From the NCBI RefSeq assembly GCF_001984215.1, contig NZ_CP019422.1, positions 1-64,000 of the forward strand: DNA of 64,000 nt. The letters run 5' to 3'. A program made the translations under genes and the position numbers. Position 1 is the first letter of the stretch. Each line of letters begins with the position of its first letter. Positions 57,304-64,000 of this stretch are shown one piece after another. The notes beneath the pieces are model-generated. The model saw nothing but the letters and a program-made list of their open reading frames with translations. It had not been told where the DNA came from and searched no databases. This DNA comes from Mycobacterium sp. MS1601 (GTDB lineage Bacteria > Actinomycetota > Actinomycetes > Mycobacteriales > Mycobacteriaceae).

Positions 57304-57335
57304 AGCGACCCCACCGGGCCGTCCGGACACAAAAT
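57298..57335 (-). promoter_or_regulatory. Leaderless promoter of wall hydrolase 2
   Basis: Minus strand: GGGATTTT then GTGTCC (57325-57330), 21 bp, GATACT (57298-57303), 6 nt, GTG 57291. The spacer sequence differs from the other two copies, but the hexamer and distance are kept. Confidence 0.62.
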
Positions 57336-57347
57336 CCCGCAGCGGGC

Positions 57348-58430
57348 TCAGTACCCTCTCGGCGACCTCCTCGGGTCGGCCTGCTGAATCTTCTGCGCGA
57401 GATCCGACCCGTCAGCTGAAACGTTGTACCGGCCCATGGCGTAATTGACGAACGCCGCGGCCTGGGCCACTGGGTCTCGCAGATTGGTCGACGTGCCCGG
57501 CTCGTGATAGTCCCGGAAGGTCGGCTCGATGAACTGAAACGCACCCTGCGAGGGAGTTCCTTTGGCGGCGTTGCTATCTGAGTTGTTCTGCGCATTCGGA
57601 TTGTGGCCAGACTCCCGAGCCGAGACCACCATCATCCCGTTCTCCCAGTACTGACGGGCTCGCGGATTGGTGATCCCCTTGAGATCGAGAGCGCGGTTGA
57701 TCGCCGCCCGGATGTTCGCCGCCCCCGGCGTCGACGGGATATCGCTGTGTGCGGAGAACCGGCCTGCGCTGGGGCGCTGTGGTCCCCGCTGCGGACCCGT
57801 CACGTTCGCCATTTTGGCGATCTGTCCCATATCGAACCCGGGCATCCCCCCGCCCCGGGAAGAGCCCATCGACATGCCACCCATCCCGGCTCCGCCACCA
57901 CCGAACGGTGTCCCGCCGCCCACCGGTGCGCCGCCGCCGTAGGCCATCGACCGCATCAGTGCGGCCATGCGGGCGCTGCGGGTTTTGTAGGCCTGCACGA
58001 CTTGTTGTTGTTGGGCGACGCGTTGGCGCAGGGCGACCAGGAGTGCTTTCTGGCCGGCGGGGGTGTTGGTGAACGGGGCCAGTCCGTTGGTGTCGGCGGC
58101 GGCGCCGTTGACGACGGTGCCGGAGCTGGTGCGGCCGGTGCGATCGGCGCGGGCGGCTTCGTCGAGCTGGGTGCTCAGTGCCCGGTCGTTGCCGGCCAGG
58201 GTGTCCAGGGCCGGGCCCGCGCCGCCGGCGAAGGTGGAGTAGTTGGTGGCCAGCTGCCCCGACAGTGGTGCCATCTGGGCCTGACCGGAGCGCACCAGGT
58301 CCCCGGCGCCGGAGAGCTTCATCACCGAGCCCGCGGCGGGTCCTTGCCCGGAGGCCGGCGGGTCGCCGAACAGTGAGTGCGCGCGGCCCAGCACCTCACC
58401 GACCTGAGCCACCACCGCGCCAACCGACAC
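57348..58430 (-). CDS. ESX-linked wall hydrolase 3: DUF4226 domain plus lytic-transglycosylase-like domain
   Basis: This 360-residue protein has the same N-terminal half, then a domain with VSARESGHNPNAQN (catalytic Glu), QGAFQFIEPTFRDYH and AAAFVNYAMGRYNV, the pattern of soluble lytic transglycosylase-like domains that cut peptidoglycan glycan strands. The YxxxD position reads YKTRS. The start GTG 58430 follows GATACT by 6 nt. Confidence 0.8.
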   Translation of the reverse strand: MSVGAVVAQVGEVLGRAHSLFGDPPASGQGPAAGSVMKLSGAGDLVRSGQAQMAPLSGQLATNYSTFAGGAGPALDTLAGNDRALSTQLDEAARADRTGRTSSGTVVNGAAADTNGLAPFTNTPAGQKALLVALRQRVAQQQQVVQAYKTRSARMAALMRSMAYGGGAPVGGGTPFGGGGAGMGGMSMGSSRGGGMPGFDMGQIAKMANVTGPQRGPQRPSAGRFSAHSDIPSTPGAANIRAAINRALDLKGITNPRARQYWENGMMVVSARESGHNPNAQNNSDSNAAKGTPSQGAFQFIEPTFRDYHEPGTSTNLRDPVAQAAAFVNYAMGRYNVSADGSDLAQKIQQADPRRSPRGY

Positions 58431-58491
58431 GAAACCAGTATCAGCGACCCAGACCCACCCCCCAGACACAAAATTCGGCAGCAGGTGGCAC
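57979..58491 (-). repeat. Direct repeat copy C
   Basis: Near-identical to 55661-56173, including the complete promoter and box. The repeats are long enough for homologous recombination between copies. Confidence 0.88.
58437..58479 (-). promoter_or_regulatory. Leaderless promoter of wall hydrolase 3
   Basis: Minus strand: CCGAATTTT then GTGTCT (58464-58469), 21 bp, GATACT (58437-58442), 6 nt, GTG 58430. Confidence 0.65.
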
Positions 58492-58502
58492 TGCTACTGC
58501 GC

Positions 58503-58724
58503 CTAAGCGTCTGTTTCCCCGAAGCAGGGTGGGCCCCACAATCCGCGGCCGGCACTACGCGCTGACGCTTCGGCCGCGGCGATCTCGCCTGCCCGCTGGG
58601 GCGGCCTGGATACATCGAAAACGTAGCTTCGTGCTGCCCCTGCGGCCGCGGCAAGAACGGAGTAGTCGCCCTGGTCGGTCTCGACGTAGGCCAAGGTCCT
58701 GTTAACTGCAGTTCGGATAGGCAC
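58503..58724 (-). pseudogene. C-terminal fragment of a thermonuclease (SNase)-like protein
   Basis: The 73 codons match only the end of SNase-like nucleases: RTLAYVETDQGDY, a central Y..D, then AAEASARSAGRGLWGPPC. The catalytic N-terminal part is missing; upstream in frame there is no similar sequence. The break falls just before RTLAYV, near the start of the recombinase module, which fits truncation by its insertion. Confidence 0.55.
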
Positions 58725-58803
58725 GCTGCGAGGATACGCAGGGGGCTTTGTCGGTCCGGCTGTTTAATCTCGGCAGCGTTGAGGTTTTGAACCGGGGGTT
58801 GCA

Positions 58804-60033
58804 ATGGATGACGAAGCCGAGTTACGAGCTGTCGCGGGTCTCGACGTTCCGAAGGTCGGCGCGGTTCAGCGCGGAGAGTCGGGCTCGTTGCCATGGCGTT
58901 TGGTCGATGGATCGGGTGCAGGAGTCGTCCATGTCAATCTGTGGCTTGCCGATCTCGACGCTTGCGACAACTCGGCGGCGACGCTTCGCGCCTATGCGTA
59001 TGACCTGCTGAGCTGGACTCGCTTCCTTGACGCAGTGCAGGTTTGCTGGGTTAGTGCGACGCGAAGTGAAGTGCGTGATTGGGTTCGGTGGTACCGGGGT
59101 CGGGCGAATCCTCAACGTCGCCGTGGATCGAGCCCGGAGAGTCACCGGCCCGCGCCGGGCTCTGTAAATGAGCGGACCGGTAAGCCCTACCTTGACTCGT
59201 CCTACGCTCGTTCGTCGATCAATCGCCGGCTGTCGGCGCTTAGCAGCTTCTACCAGTTCGCTCTCGAGGCGGATATGGGGCCGTTGATCAACCCGGTTCC
59301 GAAATCGCGTCGGGATATCAGTCGAGTTGATGCACATCGCCAACATTTCGACGGTCCGCTCCGACATGAGCAGAAGCGCGCGCCGTATCGGCAGAAGGTG
59401 GCTGAGCGAGCGCCACGCGCGCTCAGCGTGGACCTCTACGAGGAGGTGTTCACCTCGCTGAGAACCAATCGGGACCGTGCCGTTGTGGCTACCGCAATCT
59501 CTTCGGGCTTACGAGCCAGTGAGTTGCTCAGCATGCGGCGGGGTTTGCTTCACGCGGCGGACCAGACCGCGGAGATCATTCCGAAGGGCGGCAATGGAAG
59601 TCGTGTACTCGTTCGCATCAGTCCAACCGCCTTTCTTTGGATTGCCCGATATTTGGCCGAGCGCCCGGTGGGGCCTCCAGACGAGCCGGTATGGATGACG
59701 GTCCGCGGTTGCCGACGACCGCTGACGTACTGGGCCATGCGACAAGTCCTCGAGCGCAGCAACGCGCTGCTGGGCTCCAATGTGACCATGCACGACTTCC
59801 GCCACACTTTCTGCATGCGGCTCGCGCAAGACGAGAACATGACAATCGCGGAGATGCAGGAGCTGATGCGCCACGCGTCGATCGCCAGCACGACCCGTTA
59901 CCTGCGGCCCAGCCTCACCGAACTCATCGACAAACTCGACCAGCACTGGCACAAGCCCCCCTCGCCTCCACCCGCGCCAGCGAAGGGCTACGCGGCAGAA
60001 GACCTCCAGGTGCTCTTCGGTCGGACCTTCTGA
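58804..60033 (+). CDS. Tyrosine recombinase, TnpA-like
   Basis: This 409-residue site-specific recombinase has an N-terminal SAM-like DNA-binding domain (LRAYAYDLLSWTRFLDAV) and the catalytic set: Arg in SGLRASELLSM near 234, HDFRHTFC near 329, H in LMRHAS and Tyr in TTRYLR near 365. It is the first gene of the recombinase pair and overlaps the next gene (TGATG). Acts with its partner in excision and insertion of the element. Confidence 0.85.
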   Translation: MDDEAELRAVAGLDVPKVGAVQRGESGSLPWRLVDGSGAGVVHVNLWLADLDACDNSAATLRAYAYDLLSWTRFLDAVQVCWVSATRSEVRDWVRWYRGRANPQRRRGSSPESHRPAPGSVNERTGKPYLDSSYARSSINRRLSALSSFYQFALEADMGPLINPVPKSRRDISRVDAHRQHFDGPLRHEQKRAPYRQKVAERAPRALSVDLYEEVFTSLRTNRDRAVVATAISSGLRASELLSMRRGLLHAADQTAEIIPKGGNGSRVLVRISPTAFLWIARYLAERPVGPPDEPVWMTVRGCRRPLTYWAMRQVLERSNALLGSNVTMHDFRHTFCMRLAQDENMTIAEMQELMRHASIASTTRYLRPSLTELIDKLDQHWHKPPSPPPAPAKGYAAEDLQVLFGRTF

Positions 60034-62435
60034 TGCCGCGGGTCCTCACGCGTGCACAGTCACTGGCGAGTTCGTCTGTGTTCGCCAACCATCCAGTCGA
60101 AGTGTTGCCGCCGTTATCGCCGATGGCCAAGGACCACCCGTGGTTCGGAAACACCGCCACCGCCGTTGAACGCGAGCGCATCATTGCCTCGGGGGTTCCG
60201 CTGGTAATGGCGCGGATGAGTGCAAAATACCGCAGCGAGGCGGAAGCCCGCAGCGGCGCCCAGCTCTGGCTGAGCCGGCTGTTGGACTGGTTGGACGGCT
60301 ACGCCGGCGATAGCTATCAAGACCGTTGGAAGGCCAGCGATTCCGACAACCAGCCGAAAGCCTGGTGTCCCGCCCTATCGACGGGTTCATACACGCGGCT
60401 CGGAGCGCGGCTGTCAATCAACGCCCTCATTCTCCTGGGCGTGATTCGCCCAGGCTACGACTGGCTGATCGAGAACAAGCAGGCCCGTTTCTACCGCGAC
60501 TGGACAACCACCCACGAACCCGCCGTGTGGGATCGCTACTTCGCCGCTGCGGAGCACGAGGGCGCACCCGAACTGAAGACGTGGCGAACCGTCACCCACC
60601 TTGTGCGCATCAGCATCGTCAACGGACTGCCAGTCACCGAGTTACAGAGCCAGCACGTGTTGGGCTACCGAAAGTTTCTGACCTCAACCGGCAGGACGCC
60701 GGGCGATCTTCACGCCATGTGGCATTACGGACGCCGCGGCGGGCTGTTCGCCGGTGAAGCCGACGATCTGCGGCGCTACCTGATAGCCAAACGCCTCAAC
60801 CCCACCGAACTGGTCGACCGCTTCGACGTGCGAGCCCCCAGCGTTCGCAGGCTCTTGATTGCCTACCTTGCTGAAATCGCCGCCGGCCAGGACTACGCCA
60901 GCCTCGACGGAACAAGCCGAAACCTGGTGAAGCTGTTCTGGAAGCCGATCGAAGACGCCAATCCCGGCATCGACACAATCAGCCTGACCAAAGCCCAGGC
61001 AACCGCATGGAAGGAGTGGTTGCGCACCAAACCAGACGGAACACCGCGCCGCCACGCAGAGAGCATTCTGGGAGCGGTCCGCAGCTTCTACCTCGATGTG
61101 GCCGCCTGGGCCCACGAGGATCCCTCCACCTGGGCGCATTGGGCTGTCTCGTGTCCGGTCAGCATCCGCGACGTCCGAGGGCAACAGAAGCGCCGGGCCC
61201 AGCGGGCACACCGCATGCAAGCACGCACCCGCACCCTCGCACCGCACATCGATGCACTCGTCGCCGCGGCCCGAGCGGCCTACCTGCAAGCCGTCGAGTT
61301 GCGAGACGCAGCCAAGACCGCGCCGGTCGGAGAACCCTTCTCCGTGCAGGGGAACACTTACATCAAGCACGCCCCGCGCAAACGCCCCGATCGGGTGCGC
61401 ATCAACACCCTGCGAGATGGGGCAGAGACACGAGTCGACCTGCAGTACAACGTTACCCGCGCATTCATGACGTGGACCATCATCGAAATTCTGCGCCACA
61501 CCGGCATCCGGATCGAAGAGATGCTCGAACTGACGCATTTGAGCATTAAGCAGTACCGCAAGCCCGATGGCACCGTCATTCCGCTCCTGCAGATCGCACC
61601 TAGCAAGACCGATCAAGAGCGGATATTTCCCTGCAGCCCGGAGTTGACGACTACGTTGGCGCGACTGGTGGACTTTGTCAGCATCGACAGCCGGGTCCCG
61701 CTGTGCTGCCGTATCGACACGCAGGAGCGCCAGGTATCCGCGCCGCTGCCGCATCTGATCCAGATCCGCGAGGGCGGACGTTCCCGCGTAATCAACCAGT
61801 GCACAGTCCGAAAATGGCTGTCGGAGTTAGCCAACAGCATGACCTTAGCGGGCGCCGATGGTGCCGCACTCTGTTTCACGCCCCATGATTTCCGTCGGAT
61901 CTTCATCACCGACATCGTGAACTCTGGCTTTCCCATTCATCTGGCAGCACGGATCGTGGGTCACAACAACATCGAGGTCACCCGTGGATACACGGCGGTG
62001 TACCAGAAAGATGTCTTCGAAGCGTACGACCGCTTCATTGACAACCGCAGACAGGCGCGACCCTCCGCCGAATATCGTGAGCCCACACAAGCCGAATGGG
62101 ACGATTTCATCGAGCACTTCGGCCAGCGCCGGATCGCGCTCGGCAACTGCCACCGTCCCTACGGATCTGACTGCAGCCATGAACATGCTTGCCTCCGGTG
62201 CGATTTCTGCGAGGTCGAACCGTCCCAAGCGGCGAGGCTCAACGCGATTCGCGACAACCTTCGAGCCCAGGTCGACGAAGCCCAGAAGAATCGGTGGCTG
62301 GGCGACGTCAACCAGCTACGCATCACCATCGAGCACGCCGACCGCAAGGCGGCCAGACTGGCCGCCCTCACCGAGGCGGACCCCATGCTGCTGGCGCCGC
62401 ACGTCCTGACGACCACCGACGCTCCGTCCCTCTGA
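60033..62435 (+). CDS. Large tyrosine recombinase, TnpB-like, with C-terminal Cys cluster
   Basis: The 800-residue protein has a long N-terminal DNA-binding part and a catalytic domain: Arg in TGIRIEEMLEL near 490, HDFRRIFITD near 617, VGHNNIEVTRGY with Tyr near 653. A Cys/His cluster (GSDCSHEHACLRCDFC, about 710-727) follows, as in TnpB of Tn554, and probably binds zinc. ATG 60033 overlaps the preceding stop. No TnpC-like gene is evident in the 179 nt before arsR. Confidence 0.85.
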   Translation: MPRVLTRAQSLASSSVFANHPVEVLPPLSPMAKDHPWFGNTATAVERERIIASGVPLVMARMSAKYRSEAEARSGAQLWLSRLLDWLDGYAGDSYQDRWKASDSDNQPKAWCPALSTGSYTRLGARLSINALILLGVIRPGYDWLIENKQARFYRDWTTTHEPAVWDRYFAAAEHEGAPELKTWRTVTHLVRISIVNGLPVTELQSQHVLGYRKFLTSTGRTPGDLHAMWHYGRRGGLFAGEADDLRRYLIAKRLNPTELVDRFDVRAPSVRRLLIAYLAEIAAGQDYASLDGTSRNLVKLFWKPIEDANPGIDTISLTKAQATAWKEWLRTKPDGTPRRHAESILGAVRSFYLDVAAWAHEDPSTWAHWAVSCPVSIRDVRGQQKRRAQRAHRMQARTRTLAPHIDALVAAARAAYLQAVELRDAAKTAPVGEPFSVQGNTYIKHAPRKRPDRVRINTLRDGAETRVDLQYNVTRAFMTWTIIEILRHTGIRIEEMLELTHLSIKQYRKPDGTVIPLLQIAPSKTDQERIFPCSPELTTTLARLVDFVSIDSRVPLCCRIDTQERQVSAPLPHLIQIREGGRSRVINQCTVRKWLSELANSMTLAGADGAALCFTPHDFRRIFITDIVNSGFPIHLAARIVGHNNIEVTRGYTAVYQKDVFEAYDRFIDNRRQARPSAEYREPTQAEWDDFIEHFGQRRIALGNCHRPYGSDCSHEHACLRCDFCEVEPSQAARLNAIRDNLRAQVDEAQKNRWLGDVNQLRITIEHADRKAARLAALTEADPMLLAPHVLTTTDAPSL

Positions 62436-62579
62436 GCGCTGTCGTCCGGACTGATGACAGACAGATCATCAGCTCGGCCCGGTCGAATGAGACTCAAAGA
62501 CTCCCGGCGAAGTCTGGGCCGTCGACGTGCTCCGAGTGAGGTATCAAGCGATCGTCCCGCGAGTTCACCAGTTGTTTGG

Positions 62580-62621
62580 TTGCGTCTTGATTTGATGACT
62601 GTCAATATCGACGTATGTCGA
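62580..62621 (+). promoter_or_regulatory. arsR promoter and probable ArsR operator
   Basis: TTGCGT (62580-62585), 17 bp, CAATAT (62603-62608), 6 nt, ATG 62615. The inverted repeat TCGAC-GTAT-GTCGA (62608-62621) covers the start codon and is a good ArsR-type operator candidate. Confidence 0.55.
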
Positions 62622-62989
62622 ATCAAGACGGTGGTGGGGCGGACGCCTGCTGCATCACCCCGCCGCTGCTGCGTGAGCCGCTGACGGAGCTGGCCGCTAC
62701 CGAAATGGCCAAGAAGTTGAAGGCGCTGGCCGATCCGGTGCGGTTGCGGCTGTTCAGCGCCATTGCCAGCCATTCCGGTGGTGAGGCGTGCGTCTGTGAC
62801 ATTTCCGGTGGCATTGACGTTTCCCAGCCCACGGTGTCACATCACCTCAAGGTGCTGCGCGACGCTGGCCTGTTGACCTCGCAGCGTCGGGCGTCGTGGG
62901 TGTATTACGCCGTGGTCCCCGAAGCGCTTCGTGACCTCTCGGCGCTGCTGGATCTCAACGCGGCAGCGCTGGCAGGGGTGACGGTATGA
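62615..62989 (+). CDS. arsR: ArsR-family arsenic-responsive repressor
   Basis: This 124-residue winged-helix repressor has the arsenic-binding CVC in EACVCDIS near residue 57, just before the recognition helix (SQPTVSHHLKVLRDAGLL), plus CC near residue 12. It represses its own operon until As(III) binds. Its stop overlaps the pump start (ATGA). Confidence 0.92.
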   Translation: MSNQDGGGADACCITPPLLREPLTELAATEMAKKLKALADPVRLRLFSAIASHSGGEACVCDISGGIDVSQPTVSHHLKVLRDAGLLTSQRRASWVYYAVVPEALRDLSALLDLNAAALAGVTV

Positions 62990-64000
62990 CCGACACCGTG
63001 GCCTCGGGTTCTTCAACACCGGTCGTCGCAAAACTGTCCACCCTGGACCGGTTCCTGCCGGTGTGGATCGGCATCGCGATGGTCGCCGGTCTGCTGCTGG
63101 GGCGCTGGATCCCGGGTCTGAACACCGCGCTGGAAAGCGTGCAGCTTGACGGTATTTCGTTGCCGATCGCGCTGGGCCTGCTGATCATGATGTATCCGGT
63201 GTTGGCCAAGGTGCGTTATGACCGCCTCGACACCGTGACCGGTGACCGCAAACTGCTGCTGAGCTCGTTGTTCTTGAACTGGGTGTTCGGCCCGGCGCTG
63301 ATGTTCGCCCTGGCCTGGCTGATGCTGCCGGACCTACCCGAATACCGCACGGGCCTCATCATCGTGGGTCTCGCCAGATGCATCGCCATGGTCATCATCT
63401 GGAATGACCTGGCCTGCGGAGACCGCGAAGCCGCCGCCGTCCTGGTCGCGCTGAACTCGATATTCCAGGTCATCATGTTCGCCGTCCTGGGCTGGTTCTA
63501 CCTGTCCGTCCTACCGGGGTGGCTCGGTCTGGAACAGACCACCATCGACACCTCGCCGTGGCAGATCGCCAAGTCGGTGCTCATCTTCCTCGGCATCCCG
63601 CTGCTGGCCGGCTACCTCTCGCGCCGACTCGGCGAGAAGGCTAGGGGTCGCGACTGGTACGAGTCGACATTCCTGCCAAAGATCGGGCCGTGGGCCCTGT
63701 ACGGGCTGCTGTTCACCATCGTGATCCTCTTTGCGCTGCAAGGTGACCAGATCACCAGCCAGCCGCTGGACGTGGTACGCATCGCGCTGCCGTTGCTGGT
63801 GTACTTCGCGATCATGTGGGGCGGGGGTTACTTGCTGGGTGCGGCGATCGGGCTGGGTTATCAGCGGACCACCACCCTGGCGTTCACCGCGGCGGGCAAC
63901 AACTTTGAGCTGGCCATCGCGGTTGCCATCGCCACCTACGGCGCCACCTCCGGACAAGCCCTAGCCGGAGTCGTCGGCCCGCTCATCGAGGTCCCGGTGC
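62986..64000 (+). CDS. acr3: ACR3-family arsenite efflux pump, 3' end outside the window
   Basis: The visible 338 residues show an ACR3-type transporter: FLPVWIGIAMVAGLLLG, the conserved Cys in GLARCIAMVIIWNDLACGD, and AAGNNFELAIAVAIATYG. It expels arsenite using the membrane potential. The frame is open to the last base of the window. Confidence 0.92.
   Translation, partial: MTDTVASGSSTPVVAKLSTLDRFLPVWIGIAMVAGLLLGRWIPGLNTALESVQLDGISLPIALGLLIMMYPVLAKVRYDRLDTVTGDRKLLLSSLFLNWVFGPALMFALAWLMLPDLPEYRTGLIIVGLARCIAMVIIWNDLACGDREAAAVLVALNSIFQVIMFAVLGWFYLSVLPGWLGLEQTTIDTSPWQIAKSVLIFLGIPLLAGYLSRRLGEKARGRDWYESTFLPKIGPWALYGLLFTIVILFALQGDQITSQPLDVVRIALPLLVYFAIMWGGGYLLGAAIGLGYQRTTTLAFTAAGNNFELAIAVAIATYGATSGQALAGVVGPLIEVPV

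Larger units (their letters stand above)
58725..64000 (+). mobile_element. Tn554-type transposon with arsenic-resistance cargo, right end beyond the window
   Basis: Two adjacent tyrosine recombinase genes of about 400 and 800 codons in TGATG overlap, the second with a C-terminal Cys/His cluster, are the TnpA-TnpB hallmark of Tn554-like elements, which often carry arsenic genes. The left edge is placed near the broken nuclease fragment; such elements lack inverted ends, so the exact base is unknown. The right end is not in the window. Confidence 0.5.

Noticed and set aside
1..64000. CRISPR arrays and tRNA or rRNA genes
   Set aside because: No regularly spaced short repeats and no tRNA or rRNA pattern were seen; the only long repeats are the three hydrolase copies.

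Overview
The window is GC-rich actinobacterial DNA that reads as a mycobacterial conjugative plasmid or integrated conjugative element. It combines a MobF relaxase, a type IV secretion (T4SS) conjugation operon, a complete ESX/type VII secretion (T7SS) locus with PE, PPE, EspG and mycosin, and an MPT63-family secreted protein. The ESX plus T4SS combination is known from established knowledge of pRAW-like mycobacterial plasmids; assignment to that class is inference from gene content.

Layout. 51-2891: relaxase. 2987-3927: MPT63-like secreted protein. 3932-15840: accessory, probably defence, island: an AlbA_2/Schlafen-like protein, a GIY-YIG domain protein, a single-chain type ISP restriction-modification enzyme (frameshifted), an IS1380-family element with a 5-bp target duplication, and a helicase with seven helicase-associated repeats. 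15851-25645 (minus): T4SS operon with VirB4, VirB6-like, TcpC-like and small membrane proteins, which also carries the ESX chaperone ATPase eccA and an EspR-like DNA-binding protein. 25735-26241: divergent candidate regulator. 26256-29140 (minus): membrane protein, coupling ATPase (VirD4-like) and a small HTH-like protein. 29198-45830 (minus): ESX core: EccC-like ATPase, eccE, mycP, eccD, EspI-like ATPase, eccB, espG, an Esx pair, PPE, PE and eccC. 45947-54991 (minus): ESX substrates and accessory proteins resembling EspK, EspL, EspB, EspD, EspC and a DUF4226 protein. 55063-58430 (minus): three tandem genes with an almost identical DUF4226 N-terminal half, each joined to a different cell-wall-hydrolase domain. 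58503-64000: broken thermonuclease fragment, then a Tn554-type pair of tyrosine recombinases and an arsenic operon (arsR, ACR3 pump cut by the window edge).

Two patterns stand out. (1) At least 14 transcription units share one promoter layout: an A/T-rich tract plus GYGYNC-like hexamer, 21 bp, a -10 of TANNNT type, and usually only 6-7 nt to an ATG/GTG, which predicts leaderless mRNAs. It joins T4SS, ESX, substrates, wall hydrolases, and a candidate small RNA at about 49.93-50.00 kb into one regulon. (2) Seven genes are frameshifted, and every one is repaired by adding a single C or G to a C/G run. That points to assembly indels more than to real decay, so those proteins are probably intact in the organism.

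Working model: the T4SS and ESX machines are co-regulated and both needed for transfer; ESX exports Esx/PE/PPE/Esp proteins plus modular peptidoglycan hydrolases that may open the mycobacterial wall locally.
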